Positions 1 to 11,652 of a stretch of 64,000 nucleotides of DNA are shown piece by piece (position 1 is the first letter of the stretch; each line of letters starts with the position of its first letter). A program made the position numbers and the translations under genes. The notes under the pieces are model-generated. The model was not told where the DNA came from and did no database searches. It saw only the letters and a list, made by a program, of their open reading frames with translations. Source of the DNA: Neurospora tetrasperma FGSC 2508 (Eukaryota > Ascomycota > Sordariomycetes > Sordariales > Sordariaceae); assembly GCF_000213175.1 (NCBI RefSeq), contig NW_009799101.1, positions 2,214,874 to 2,278,873 of the forward strand, in the 5' to 3' direction.

Positions 1-2771
1 TCTCTACCCGCCGGCCCGTTGCCTCTAATCGGTATCGGAGACCTTGATCGTGACCGACTGTAGCTCCCTCGGCGAAGACGCTGTTGGGGAGGGGGATGTG
101 GCGAGCGACTTGCCGAGTAGGAACCTTCTCTACGACGCTTGCCGGAAGCGGCGGCGGCTCTGTCATTGTTGCTAACGGGTGCTCGACCACGGGTGGGATA
201 ACCACGAGCAGGCGGGGGGGATGGCGAGCGCGAGTATGACCTGCTACGGCTACGGGTTCCCGAGCGACCGCGGCGGATGGGCGGCGCCGCCGGGGAGCGG
301 GTACGAGAGCGCGAGCGCGAGGGTGAGCGGGAATACCGGTCGTAGCTACGCCTACGGCCGCGGGGTGGCGGGCTGGGAGACCGGGACTCCACCGCTCTTC
401 GCCTTGGAGGAGACCGCGAAACGGATTTCGAGACGGAGCGGCTGTAGCTACGGCTACGACTCCTGCTCCGGCTTGGTGTCTGGCTGTAGGATCTGCCTCT
501 GCCACGACGAGGAGGGGTGCGCGAGAGCGAGCGTCCGCGGGTGTCCTTCCGAGGCGTCAGGGAACGAGAGCGAGAACGGGATGAGTAAGAAGAATAGGAA
601 GAGTAGCTGGACACGGACTCGGAATCAGAATCCGCTGGAGGTGCTGGCAGGGCAGGTTTTGGCATGTTTGCTAGGAAGGTACGCATCTCGTCGGTAAGAT
701 AACCCATCTTGATGGATGTGAAGTAGTTGATAGAGAAGCGAATGTTACGCGGCTCATCATGAGGGAAGATGCCTTGCAGACTGGGCTGGAGAGTCTCTTC
801 ACTCATGCGAGCCTTCAACTTCGCAGAGCCAATATTCTCCTGGAGATCTTCAAACAGGATCTTGATAAAGATACGGCTGGCGGAGGTCGTTTCTTCCTCG
901 TTTAGGTGGATAACCGAGAAAACGTGCCAGCCAATGGCATCGGTAGCCAAAAGATGCCCAAAGAACCTAGCAATGTTGCGAAGCTTGTTGGTCTCGTATC
1001 GGTGAATCGTGGAGTAGTACTTGGCGAATGACTCCTCGAACAAGTCCATCCACATCCTGTTAAGACGGGCAAACCGCTCTCCTAGCAAGCCCATAAACTT
1101 CAAGTAGACCTTCTCCTGGGCGCATGACTCGACAATCATCGACACCAACTCGGCCTCCTGGCCGGCAGGGAGCCGCAGCTTCATAAGCTTGTGCGCCGCT
1201 TCTTCGGGATCGGCACTCGACTGGATGCTGAGATAGATAGTCCTCCTGAGGTTGACGAGGTCCGCATTACTCTGGTCCTTGATCTCCAACGCCTTCTGTT
1301 CCTCGTCCTCCGATTCCGATCCGCTCTCCGACTCGTCGCCATCATCGTCATCTTCGTCGTCGTCGCTAGCCTCACCCAAGATCTCCGCCTTCAACTTCTT
1401 GTATTCCTCCTCGTTCTCCTCCCAGTTGGGATCCATCTTGAACACATTGAGTCCATCTTGCGGGTCAATTTCGTCGTCAAGCCCAATCCGGTGTGTGATT
1501 TGATCCTCTTCTTCGACGAGATCCAATTCCTCCTTGATAACCGGGTTGTCCTTGTACTTGTCCTTGCGCACCTGGAAAAGCACCTCGATCATGTACTGCG
1601 TACGACGGTCGATATCGGCCTCGTGAAGAATGTTGCGGAACTGGTCGAAAACGGCATGGGCGATGGCCGGGGACATCTCCTCCAAAAACAAGCCGACTTC
1701 CCTCATGAGGCCGACAGCGATTTCGACGCTGTCATCCGTGGGCTTGGCGAGCAGCAGCAGCAGAATCTGGGCGGCAATCATCTCGTGGACAACCTGGTTG
1801 TTGACGAGATGGGCTATGAACATGGTCGACGAGAGGCAAACCGCCTTGTCGTTTCTCTTGAAGGCCTTGCGGAAACGCAGGATGAGCCTCTTGACAAGTA
1901 GTTCGCCCACCTGGGGCAGCTTGGTGTTGCAAATCGCAGCCAAGCAAGCATAAATGGGGGTGAAGGGCAAACTGGCATGTTGGGCCTTCAGCAGGCTCTG
2001 GCAAAACAGACCGCGGCCACGGATGAGGTTCTCGCCAAAGAGTTCGGGGACCACAAACTTGATGTTGGCAGTGTTGACCTTGTTGACCAGACCGTTGATA
2101 GACTTCTTCAGTGCCTCCCAAGCCATACGCTGGTATTCCCTGGTCTTCTTGTCGGTGATAGCAGCCTGGAGGGCACGTAGCCTGTGCGGGGGTAGGTACA
2201 CACCCTGACTGCGTAGGTTCAAGAGCTTCTGGTACTCTGCTCTGGCGTCGGCAAGCTTTTCCTCCTCGGTCTTGACGGCCACAGGGGGTGGCGTCGGGGT
2301 GCGCTCCTTCCTTACCGGTCTATAGTCGCCACCGGCATCGCGATGGCGCGGAGGAGGGGGTTGTCCTCTCGGCGGAGGAGAACGGGAATGACGGCGTGGT
2401 GGCGGCGAGCGTGCCCGAGGGGAAGATGAGCGATCATCACGGCGTGCTGGTGAGCCCTCTCTCGGAGATGGCGAGCGGACAGAGCGTCGGGAAGGCGATT
2501 GGCTGCGAGGTGTAGGCGAACGGGATCGTGGGTGTGAGGGCGGCTGATCTCTTGGTGAGAGAGAGCGATCCCGGCGAGGAGATGGCGAAGGTGTGCGTTC
2601 GCCTGGTGATCGATACGGCAACGGGTCGCGGGGAGGAGGTGAGGGTGTACGTTCACCAGGGGACCGAGAGCCGTCTTCGTCCCGGGGCGAAGGTGACTGG
2701 GTCCTCGGGGAAGGGGATCGGGTCGCGTCGTGAGGATGGCTACGCGACGGAGACATGTCTGCCGAAGCCAT
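1..2771 (-). CDS. cwc22: Pre-mRNA-splicing factor CWC22 (partial, C-terminus beyond window)
   Basis: One intron-less reading frame runs from an ATG at 2771 leftwards past base 1 (at least 923 codons, no stop seen). An in-frame TAA lies just upstream of the ATG, which fixes the start. Residues ~1-165 are an RS/SP-rich region. A MIF4G domain starts near residue 185 with the hallmark NLRSQGVYLPPHRLRAL and continues with GRGLFCQSLLKAQ and the MIF4G helices to ~375. An acidic D/E/S stretch lies at ~454-492 and an MA3 domain at ~503-619. From ~710 there is a long Ser-Arg repeat tail that continues out of the window. Family knowledge: CWC22 is a spliceosome component (activated/Bact complex) needed for the first splicing step, and in animals it also recruits eIF4A3. 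It is divergent from the DPM2 gene. Long RS regions at both ends are more animal-like than the budding yeast protein. Confidence 0.93.
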   Translation of the reverse strand, partial: MASADMSPSRSHPHDATRSPSPRTQSPSPRDEDGSRSPGERTPSPPPRDPLPYRSPGERTPSPSPRRDRSLSPRDQPPSHPRSRSPTPRSQSPSRRSVRSPSPREGSPARRDDRSSSPRARSPPPRRHSRSPPPRGQPPPPRHRDAGGDYRPVRKERTPTPPPVAVKTEEEKLADARAEYQKLLNLRSQGVYLPPHRLRALQAAITDKKTREYQRMAWEALKKSINGLVNKVNTANIKFVVPELFGENLIRGRGLFCQSLLKAQHASLPFTPIYACLAAICNTKLPQVGELLVKRLILRFRKAFKRNDKAVCLSSTMFIAHLVNNQVVHEMIAAQILLLLLAKPTDDSVEIAVGLMREVGLFLEEMSPAIAHAVFDQFRNILHEADIDRRTQYMIEVLFQVRKDKYKDNPVIKEELDLVEEEDQITHRIGLDDEIDPQDGLNVFKMDPNWEENEEEYKKLKAEILGEASDDDEDDDDGDESESGSESEDEEQKALEIKDQSNADLVNLRRTIYLSIQSSADPEEAAHKLMKLRLPAGQEAELVSMIVESCAQEKVYLKFMGLLGERFARLNRMWMDLFEESFAKYYSTIHRYETNKLRNIARFFGHLLATDAIGWHVFSVIHLNEEETTSASRIFIKILFEDLQENIGSAKLKARMSEETLQPSLQGIFPHDEPRNIRFSINYFTSIKMGYLTDEMRTFLANMPKPALPAPPADSDSESVSSYSSYSSYSSRSRSRSLTPRKDTRGRSLSRTPPRRGRGRSYSQTPSRSRSRSRSYSRSVSKSVSRSPPRRRAVESRSPSPPPRGRRRSYDRYSRSPSRSRSRTRSPAAPPIRRGRSGTRSRSRSYSRSPSPPPARGYPTRGRAPVSNNDRAAAASGKRRREGSYSASRSPHPPPQQRLRRGSYSRSRSRSPIPIRGNGPAGR

Positions 2772-3420
2772 CGTGAAGAATTATCCTTGTCTCTGTTTTC
2801 TTTGGTCCAAAACAAGTATTCGGTGTGCTGAGAACTGACTGTGTCGTCTCGAGGTCTCGTCAAGGAAGTGATTCAAGATGTAAAAGAAAAGAGGAAATCA
2901 CCAACTGCTGGCCACTAGAATACTGGTGCCTCGCGCAAGTTGCTTACGACAAGGCAAGGCAAGGCAAGGCAACTGCCGGGACCGTGAGAGGTGACGGGAG
3001 TGGCCGCAACCAAAACTTCCTTGAAGGCTGGTGTGGAGTTTACAGAAGTAGCAAGTGGAGCTGTTCCCTTCCTTCTGAAAAGCAAAGCTATCGACACGGT
3101 CCACTAACGTCAGCGAGCCGCTTGTGCTCAACGCGCCACCCCTGAAACAGTGACGCTACGGTTCGCAAATGGCAGCTGGACTCCGCTTTCCGTAAGTGGC
3201 CAGGTCGCTGTTAGTGCTGGTGGTGTTCGGTGTTCTCAATCCCCGTGGGTCAAAGGTGCCAGTCACCTGCAGCAACGGCAACATCAGCATCAACTCACCA
3301 CCACGCGGGAGCGATACCTCTACTTTACTTTTTTTTTCTTCTTCTCTCGTTCAAACAACGAAACCACCTTCACCAACTACCACGTCACTCATTTAACCAA
3401 CCCTTTCGATCAAATCGACA
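2772..3420. promoter_or_regulatory. Divergent intergenic region between CWC22 and DPM2
   Basis: This 650 bp stretch separates two divergent start codons and must hold both promoters and 5' leaders. A short tandem repeat of the unit aaggc lies at about 2950-2972. A pyrimidine-rich tract (cttttttttcttcttctctc) lies at ~3328-3348, roughly 75-95 bp before the DPM2 ATG, as is common near fungal transcription starts. No convincing ORF is present. Confidence 0.5.
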
Positions 3421-3914
3421 ATGGTGTGTTTCCAATCGCTAGCTGCCCGAACCCCGAAGCCGCCATCATGACAAGACGGAAACCGAAGGATTGAACACTC
3501 GGCTAACCCCTAATCCCTAAACCACCACAGCTCGACAAACTCGTAGGCCTCGCCATGCTCGTGGCCGCCACCTTCGTCTTCCTCTATTATACCATCTGGA
3601 CTCTGTTGATGGTGCGTTCAAACACCCCCCGAAAGCCCACCAAAACCCCAGGATGCCCCAGGATCCAGCCATCTTCCTATTCCTTCTTGAAAGAAAAAAA
3701 AAACTAACAAACCACCAATCTCCAGCCCTTCGTCGACTCCGACCACCCCTTGCAAAACGTTTTCCCCCCTCGCGAATGGGCCATTCGCATCCCCGTGATC
3801 CTCATTCTGCTTGGCGCATCCGTTGTCGGCTCCTTTTTGAGCATGGTGATGATCAAGAGCAACAGGAAGAAGGCAGCCAAGGCTAAGGCCGCGGCGGCCA
3901 AAAAGAAGGCGTAA
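3421..3914 (+). CDS. dpm2: Dolichol-phosphate mannosyltransferase subunit 2 (DPM2)
   Basis: Three-exon model: 3421-3423, 3531-3611, 3726-3914, giving 90 residues, the usual DPM2 size. The first coding exon is only the ATG, followed directly by a gtgtgt donor. Intron 1 is 107 bp and intron 2 is 114 bp, both ending in cag. The protein starts MLDKLVGLAM and has two transmembrane helices (about residues 3-28 and 50-72). They are separated by a lumenal loop with the conserved PFVDSDHPLQNVFPPREWAI, and a Lys/Ala-rich cytosolic tail follows. Family knowledge: DPM2 is a small ER membrane subunit that stabilises the catalytic DPM1 and DPM3 and supports dolichol-phosphate-mannose supply for N-glycans, O-mannosylation and GPI anchors. 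The exon junctions are in phase and the fit to the family is strong. Confidence 0.92.
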
Positions 3915-4666
3915 AACCTAGGCTCTTCTTGCCCGGCCTCTATGACAGGCGCATCGCGGTTGGCATTGGGGCTGGAGACATCGAGGACGATCAGTTGGTT
4001 TAGGTGCAAAGATATGTATATACTAGCGAGACTAGGTGAATACAGAAATCTGAAAAGGGGAAGAATTGAACGGCACCGAGATCAGTCAGCGTGTGGGATC
4101 AGGGTACTATCTCCGGCGACTTGGGTGTTTATTGGATGTTCTCCGTATACATAAGTACCACGGGAATTTGATAAGTCCGTAAACTCTCCTTCCCGCGCAT
4201 ATTTAGATTAGGTTGCTAGGAGGAGCAGTCTCGAATCATCAAACTCTATTGCGCACTATCACATGCTCTCATCAGGGATCGAACATATTTGCAAAGTTGT
4301 TCGTCTATTATTTGCTTGTCTCGCTTTACTGGTTTCCGTATATGCTAATTACTCAAGTAGCAACCCAATATTTGCCCAGTGTCCCCTATCAAAGTTGCAT
4401 GCTCACAGCACAACCATCTCCAACAAAGCTAGTACCCAAACTCCATCCTAGCTCCAGCAAGAGGTGGACTCAAAAGCAGAGCCACTAATGGCAAATGCGA
4501 ATAAGCCATGGTTGATCATTATAATCCAAAGTTTTTGCTTTGATTTGTTTGTGATTGTAGATCTCACCACCGTCAAAACAGCCAAGCAGATCCTTAAACG
4601 AAGTCAAACAAGCAAGCACACACTGCGCCGGTGGGGAAAAAAAAGGACGGCTGTTCCTGGCTTTGC
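3915..4666. other. Convergent 3' intergenic region
   Basis: DPM2 (plus) and the BCAS3-like gene (minus) end towards each other here. The stretch should hold both 3' untranslated regions. I see no gene and no clear repeat. Confidence 0.5.
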
Positions 4667-7600
4667 TCAAACTCGCTGGTCGGCAAAATCGAGCACCTCA
4701 CAATCATCCTCAAAGAACCCATCATGATCCTGGGCGGTCAAGCGGGAAACTCCACGCTTCCGACGAGTTGTGACAACAACCTGGTCAGTGTCCCCGTTCC
4801 GTTCAAGGACTCGTTCCATCGCAGAAGGAGGAAGAGCCCTCAGGTCGTCGTTGAACAGGAAATCGTCATCTCCCAGCTGATGCAGCCCCAAATCCAGCTT
4901 TCTTCCTTGGATATTGCCGCCAAAAGCCCATGCCTGAGAGGCTCCTGGCTTTAAATTGTCGTATTCGCGCAGTGAGAATCGCGGGTCCTTCTGCTTTCTC
5001 TGACTGGGTTCAATCACCGAGTCGTCAAGGGACGCCGCACCCATGCGCTCTGAAAGCTGTGCTGCGTCCGACCCGTCTTCAACCTCGTATAGGGCAACAC
5101 GCCGGTCAGTGTGAAAAGGTTGATACGGCGCGCTAGACTCTATCTCCGCCTGTGGAATTGATGACCGGATGGCAAGGTTGGTCATCTTTGTTTTAGCTCG
5201 ATATCGATCGAGGACCAACGTCTCATTGCCCGTATCGAGGCCCCTCTCCGTGAACTCGTAGTACTCTTCCTGGTCGACGAAAGCCTTCGCGCGGGCTGCC
5301 AACGAGAGGTCCGGCATCAAAGGAACCTTCACATCCTTATATCTTGAAAGTCGTGGAGCTCGTCGCTCGCCTCCGGATGTTCTTCGGTTCGTAACCACAA
5401 ACGAGCGAACGAGACCATTGCCCAGAACATAAAGCAAGTGGCCCCTCTTACCCGTCACCCACGTCACGCATGACGTCCCTGGAGCGGAGTTGCTGTTCGG
5501 TAGAGATACTCGGTTTTCGCCTGTGTGCCTCAGCTGGCTAATGGCATGTCCAGTTTTGCCGAGAGAATGACTGATGCTCGCAGCGATAACCTTTCCACCG
5601 TGTGTTGCATAATCGCCAATTCCAGACCCTACAAGCTGTCCGTTGCTACTAGTTCTGCGTGGTCGGCTGATGAGTGGCCGGGCGACTTCACGGACCGAGC
5701 TCAGGGCGTTGGAAGCAATCGCAACCGCAGAAGTTCCCTCCGAGGCCGAGTTTGTTGCCTCACTCGGCCTGATCCGGCGACGTGGAGGAGGCCACGAGAA
5801 GGCGCTTACCGGTAGATCCAGGATATGAACGGTTCCACGCTCCGTGACCATGGCTATGCGCTCACCATTCGGCTTAGTCCAGGCCACATCAACAATGCGG
5901 GTCACTGTCATACGGGAGAACTGGGCGACCTGGCGCACTCTCGGGCCTCCCGTGACAGACAAGCCGGCACCCTGCAAGGGCGACGATTTGGTGTACTGTA
6001 AACGCATCAAATCCCAAACGGTCTGGACATCTCCCTTGCAGCTGGCAGTGAAGAGAGATAGGCCAGACGGAGAGAAAGACAAGAAACTGCAACCTTGGGG
6101 AATGTGGAAGCTGGTAACCGGATGGATAGTGGCCGATGAGGACAAGGTCTCTGAATCCACAATCGAAATCATGTTCGGATCCTTCGCAATTGGCGGAGTG
6201 ATGGCACCATGTGTCGGAGGAAACTGGGAAGGGTCTGGCTGGGCAGAACCTCCCCAGCTTTGAGGAGCGAGAACAGGAGACCGGCTGGTCGGGTTTGCTT
6301 GCGGATTCCAGTAGCTGTTCCAAGCCTGCCAACCTTGTTTGCCAACCCATTTGGCACCTTGGATAAGCTCCTGGGTCGCATCTCGCACAATCTTGTTCAC
6401 AACACTGTCACCCAACGGAAGATCGATTTCAGAAGAAACGGGTGGCAGCTGACCAGGCGTCAACGAAGACAAATTCGGGGCCCGACCGTAAATTGGAACC
6501 GGGACGGTCGCTCGAAGACTTATCTGCGAAGACGGCGTAGCCGGGCAGTAAGCGATCCATTTGCCTCTGACGCTCAGAATTGCAATCTGAGGCCGTGGGC
6601 GAGGCGGCACTGGAGTGTAATTCCGGTCCATGTCCTGCGATCCATCGCTGCCTCTCGGAGTCTGCTGGAGTGTTGTCCAAAGTTTTCCATGACAAACGAA
6701 ACGCGGGGCCAATTCATCCGCTACCACCTGCTGATACACCCAGCATTCGCCGGTGATTCCAGATGATACGACAACACTTCCGCCATCTGCGTGAATGTGG
6801 AAAGCACCCGACGGAAGAGGCGCTTGGAAGATCGGGCTGAGGACTGAAGTCTTCAATGGGATCTTCGGTGCCTCAAGTAGAATGTCAACTAGCTTGTTGG
6901 TCTTGAGCGAGTAGACCTCGACGGTCGTCTGGTAACACTCTATGAAACCAGGTACCGCCCTATCACCGGGCGTATCCTTAGGAGCGTCAAGTGGGACGTT
7001 AGCCATGGCCTCGGACCTTTCCTCAGACACGGCATCATAGTCGCCTTCGGTTTTCGGAGCCGAGGTAGAAGCCGACTGGATAGGGGGAATATCTGGACCA
7101 TGGACAACAACTGCGATCAGCGGGAATACGTCCGCTTGCGCAGCCGTCCAAGGAAGAACCTTGGCGTGATATACGCCTCCACGCAATCCCTTCAAACTCG
7201 CCAAGGGTTCCAAGCGACCTCCCTTTGTAAGCTTGTGAACTTCCAAACCGCCCTCGTATCCAGCCAAGACGACCTTGTCATTCCTCATAACATTATCCAA
7301 AGATGGAGAGGTAATGATATCATACCCAAAATAGTAGCCTCGTTCGCCCGCCTTGATGCCATCGTGGCGATGGGTGTCTAGGTTAAAGTCGGGTGCACCG
7401 TAAAAGTGAGGTTGCGGTTGGTGAGGCAGCGGTGGATTTCCAGCACGCGCAAAGTGCGAATGCATCGAGCTTCTCCTAGATGCTGGCTCGCCTAAATGTC
7501 CGTGAAGCTCCGCAGGGGATCTAGCCATGTGGAAACTCATCGGCCGGCGGCCCGCAGTTGGAGGTGATACGGAAGCTGCATAGAGATTGCTGGGAGGCCT

Positions 7601-8168
7601 GGGAGAAGACCAGCCAGAGGACATCCCGCGTGTGTCGTCGAATGATGAAGGAGTATACGACGAGGGAGCAGTAGGAGGCGACTCGCCCGCCAAACTAATA
7701 AGATTCCCGGGCGAGCCTGCCATAGTTGGCAGGTTCTTTATCCATTCCCTAGCGTTCGGCGAGGGGCTTGTTGCAAACGAAGCCGTGGAGACAGCGTCGA
7801 GATAAGGGGAAGTGATTCGATCACGGGGCGAGGGTGCAAAAGGCATGCTATCGGGAACCGACACTGCCGGTATCGGGGTAGCGGTCGGCGACGGGCTGGA
7901 CGAGGCGTCTTTAGCGTCAGTCGTGTTTCTAATAGGGTAACTGATGATTAGATTGAACAGTTTAAGTGGTGACGGGCACTCGAGCACAGAGGATCATCCG
8001 TTGAACAGGAGGGGAACCCACGAGAACTTGGCGCCCTGTTTCGTCACCGCTGCGACCACTCCGCCACTGTCCTTGCCATTCTTCCGGTCTTTCTTAGAGG
8101 CTATCAAGGCCTTACGTTAGAACAGAAAGTCACGGAGATTGTTTTAAGGAGCACAACAAACCTGGCAT
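4667..8168 (-). CDS. BCAS3-like WD40 beta-propeller protein
   Basis: Model: exon 1 8168-8162 (ATGCCAG, 7 nt), intron 8161-8101, exon 2 8100-8022, intron 8021-7929, exon 3 7928-4667; 1115 residues starting MPASKKDRKNGKDSGG. The first intron has a CTAAC branch site. The second uses a less common gtgggt donor but keeps the phase. A Ser/Pro-rich N-terminus (to ~200) precedes a beta-propeller of about residues 228-730, with blades such as KVVLAGYEGGLEVHKL and FLSFSPSGLSLFTASCKGD. The BCAS3-type block VDVAWTKPNGERIAMVTERG follows, then a charged C-terminal tail. Family knowledge: BCAS3 and its partner PHAF1/C16orf70 bind phosphoinositides at phagophores; fungal homologues are little studied. The BCAS3 assignment is by motif recall; any other PROPPIN-like propeller is the alternative. 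An upstream in-frame extension without ATG exists at 7987 and was not used. Confidence 0.75.
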
Positions 8169-11100
8169 GAATGGCAACTCGGGAGAGGGTCGAGCAGGTT
8201 CCTGCCCGGGGGGATGAAGCAACAAGCGTCGAAAGGTCTCCAGGCACGTAGAGACACAACTAGCCGGCGTTCAGAGAGTGAATACGGCAGGTATGTATAT
8301 GGTGAAGAGCCTTGGTAAACGAGACGGTTCTACGTGGGTTGCACGGCGTATGCTCGGAGAAACGTAGGACAAGATAGCTATTGGCGAATTCGAGCGGTAA
8401 TATCGAGAGCGTCGAGGCAGTTGAGCACTGGGCTGTGTCCGGGAGTTGTGCTGTGTTGTTACCAGGGGACAAAGGAGTGTAATCGCAGAGCGAACTCTGC
8501 GACAGACGGGCAGATGGAAGGAGGATGATATCAAATTAGAAAAGAGAGAGTAGAGTCGCACTTGAAGTGACGCTGTATTACAGATGGTGGTTAGATTAGT
8601 AGCAGCGTGTGTAAAGTTCGAAATGTGTCGTGATCAAAGCAAAGAGAAGTCGCCGGCGTATGCTAGTAGTCGTTGAACGTTCGTGATGGTAACTGGTCGG
8701 AAAGTCGGTGCTGTTGTTCCTGGTATGAAGTAGAAGCTGGGTACCTTGCGTGTTTCTGTCTGTGGGTGTGTGTGTGGTTTGTAGTTGGGTAAAGAAGAGG
8801 TCGGATGGAACTTCAAGTGTGAACCAATGTAGGAAGAGTCAGGGAGGTGGTGACTGCCGACGTCAACAGCCCCCTCCCCAATTGAGCGGCAGTATACGGG
8901 TCAACGGCCAGGATGGATCAACCAGCAACTGCCTACTGGACAGTGCCTGGCGCGAGGTCCTGCCTGGTACCTCCCCGTCTATTGAGAGGTAGTGGGAGGT
9001 ACCTGGCTCCTGCTGGTTACCTAGGTAAGTTACACCAGACCGGGCTGCGTGGGCGGTGACCCCGTCAGGGTGACAGGTTGAGGACCTTCCTGACTGCCCG
9101 TCCAGTCACCCGGGAACCTGAGCACTGTGATGCCTGTTACTGGCTGCGATGAACAACTGCAGTGGGATGCGGGACAAGAAGGGAATGGAAGAGTGGAACC
9201 CACACACGGGTCCAGTTAAGGCGCCTTGGCTACCTATGTTGACCTGGAGGTACCTACCCTACGGTCTAGAGCAGTGTACACTATCAGCCTGCTGTTGTTT
9301 CAAAAGGCCGACGTCGTTTGAAGTCCGGGCAGCGAAGGCGGGTTCGGGAATCGGGATTCTGATTGATGAGAGACAACGACAAGCGGGCAAGGCGGGGAGA
9401 TCTTCAGCGACGGGAGGTTGTAGGTTGTCGTGAGTGGAGGTGGTACAAGCGTGCGGGGCGTGATGCAGGTGCAAAGGGACGAGGTACCCACCGGTGCTAG
9501 TGAGCGGGATAGCGTGACGGTTCAAGTGTCCCGAGATAAGAAACCACCCAGAGCCCCTATCTTCACAAGAACAACAAGGCACAAGTACCCCCATGTACCT
9601 GGCAGGGAAGCGTTACAATGAAACCGCTGAATGGACGCCGATGGCGGGGCGATCTGTTATCCAGTCCCCCTCCCTGGTGCTCCCACCGCTAGGTATTCAT
9701 CACCTAATCACTCACACACCGACCTTCGGCGCTTCTCTTCACTTCTCTGCTCTCATTCTTACACTACACTACATTGTGGTGGGAGACCAGCTGACTCCTT
9801 CTTTGTGGCAAAGGGTAAAAGAAATCTTTGCTGTGCTTCTTCCATGGCCTCCAATGGCGAAAGTGGCTGCTGCTGCTGCTGCTGCCTATGATAAGCATGG
9901 CCCAAGTCGGTTGGATGATGGTTCGCAAGGACCAGTTCACCGTGGTAGGGTCGTTCATTTCATCTCGTACACAAGCACCCAAAAAAGTACGTCATCGGTT
10001 CCGATGGCCAGATGGGTGGATGGATCATGGATCCTTGTTTCATGACTGCGACGAACCCCTGGGTATCTACCTAATGCCAGTGCTATGAAAGGTAGGTTTC
10101 TAAAAGCAACCTCTTGATGCTTAACACACTAGCAAAATGAAATATCGAAAAGATAGCCGCCCAGGAAGGGCTGGTGACGGTCGGGGGCTCACATGGCACA
10201 TGGTCGACATGGCCTTTGTTTTAGTCATTCCGGGATCTACAAAGCGTAGTATTCACCATTGTCGGCTACATGATGGGTTAGATGGTTCTTTCAGCATGCA
10301 CATGGCGCGCTCCCCTCCTCGGGGCCTTTGTCTCGTTATCCTCATGTCTTTTGATTCCCTCAAGCTTGATACCTAGGTAGTCAATGATAGCTGAGGAGAT
10401 CCGTCTTACCTCACGTCATCGTACCTATACTGTAGGTATGCCAGATGGTGGTGGTGGTGGTGCTTCAACAAGCTCACAGGGCAGGCCGCATTGCCACGCA
10501 CATTGCTCATCTGGCAGCCAGGCGCCAGCTATGTACGCATGTACAGAGCATTCTGTCCACACACGCAAGAGGCCTTTTCAATGTCCATCAAGATCCAGTT
10601 ATCAAAGTCACCCGGAAGCAACCGACACGCCGATTTCGCAGGCTATCGTAAACCCAAAAGGAGTCATCTCAGGCCAGGTCGTGACACGCCGCTCGCCTGA
10701 TCCGCGGCTGGCTGAGGTACGTATAAGACGCTGTGCTCCCTTCGATGTCCCCCGCACTCGTTGAGGCCATCGTCGTTCCTCCGTTTGTTTTGTCTCTCGC
10801 CGGTACCCTAGCGAATATACCCCGCGCCGAGAATTTTGACCTACTGGTAGCTGATCTCTGATGCCTGGCTTACTTTCCTATCGCAGAATTGTCCTATGGC
10901 AGACAAGCAAAAGCGAGACCAAACACAGCCCCAGGAAGAAGAACAAGGCAAGGGGGTTTCAGTCAGCTGCTGGCTGCATGTGCATTGTCTCTTATCCCGT
11001 CGTCTGGGCGGGTGACAGTCCGGCATATCATGTGGGTTGCTGGAGTTACGTATCGAAAAGGGAGGTGGGGTTTGTTTAGTCGACTTCGGGGATTTGCGGC

Positions 11101-11652
11101 AACGCCTGGCTCATGTGGCTTTGGAACTGTTTGGAATCGTGTAGTTAAAAGCGAACATAGCTGTGAATGCTTGATGATTGCGAACCCGGTATATCAAGCG
11201 TTTATGATTGTGAAGTTGTGGAGAGCAGAATGAGCACGTATTTTCTTGTATAGAAACAGCGTGCCATCTGTCTGCGTATGTGCTGTTAGCAATGTCTTTC
11301 TGTTCTAACGGATATGAACGTATAGAGTGCCGACTGATGTTAGTACACTGGACCCACCTCAACCCATACCGAAAACTCCCCCTTCTCAACACCCTTCGCT
11401 CCTACGCCCATCAGGTCTGAGACAACATGACGCAAATACCGGATTCAACACATTCTTGCAAGCCCAGTATCTAGATCACGATTCCGAAATGTTGATAGTG
11501 CGAAACTGATACTAATTGTCTACAACGAATATCAACCCAAACCACGATCGCAATCCAAATCCCATTACCAGACCATACTCTTCCATCAAATCCCCAAGTA
11601 CTATCCTGTCATCTTACACTACAAAGGGAATCTCCACGTGTCTATCCTTCCA
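8169..11652. other. Long non-coding stretch upstream of BCAS3-like gene
   Basis: About 3.5 kb without a supportable gene. The right part of 8169-8700 is likely the 5' leader and promoter of the BCAS3-like gene. Several palindromic GGTACC/CCTAGG-type motifs occur (8967, 8998, 9018, 9250, 9483, 10372). A (GGT)n microsatellite is at ~10445-10462. The open frames here are short, mutually overlapping and unlike any family I know. Confidence 0.4.

Noticed and set aside
1191-1901. A 236-codon plus-strand frame rich in Leu/Val
   Set aside because: Exact antisense of the CWC22 MIF4G/acidic/MA3 region, whose minus-strand protein is unmistakable.
4261-4300. Reverse-strand B-box-like gttcgatccc
   Set aside because: No upstream A-box or foldable tRNA on that strand.
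10384-10764. 126-codon plus-strand frame with polyglycine
   Set aside because: The glycines come from a (GGT)n microsatellite; the rest resembles no family and lacks gene context.
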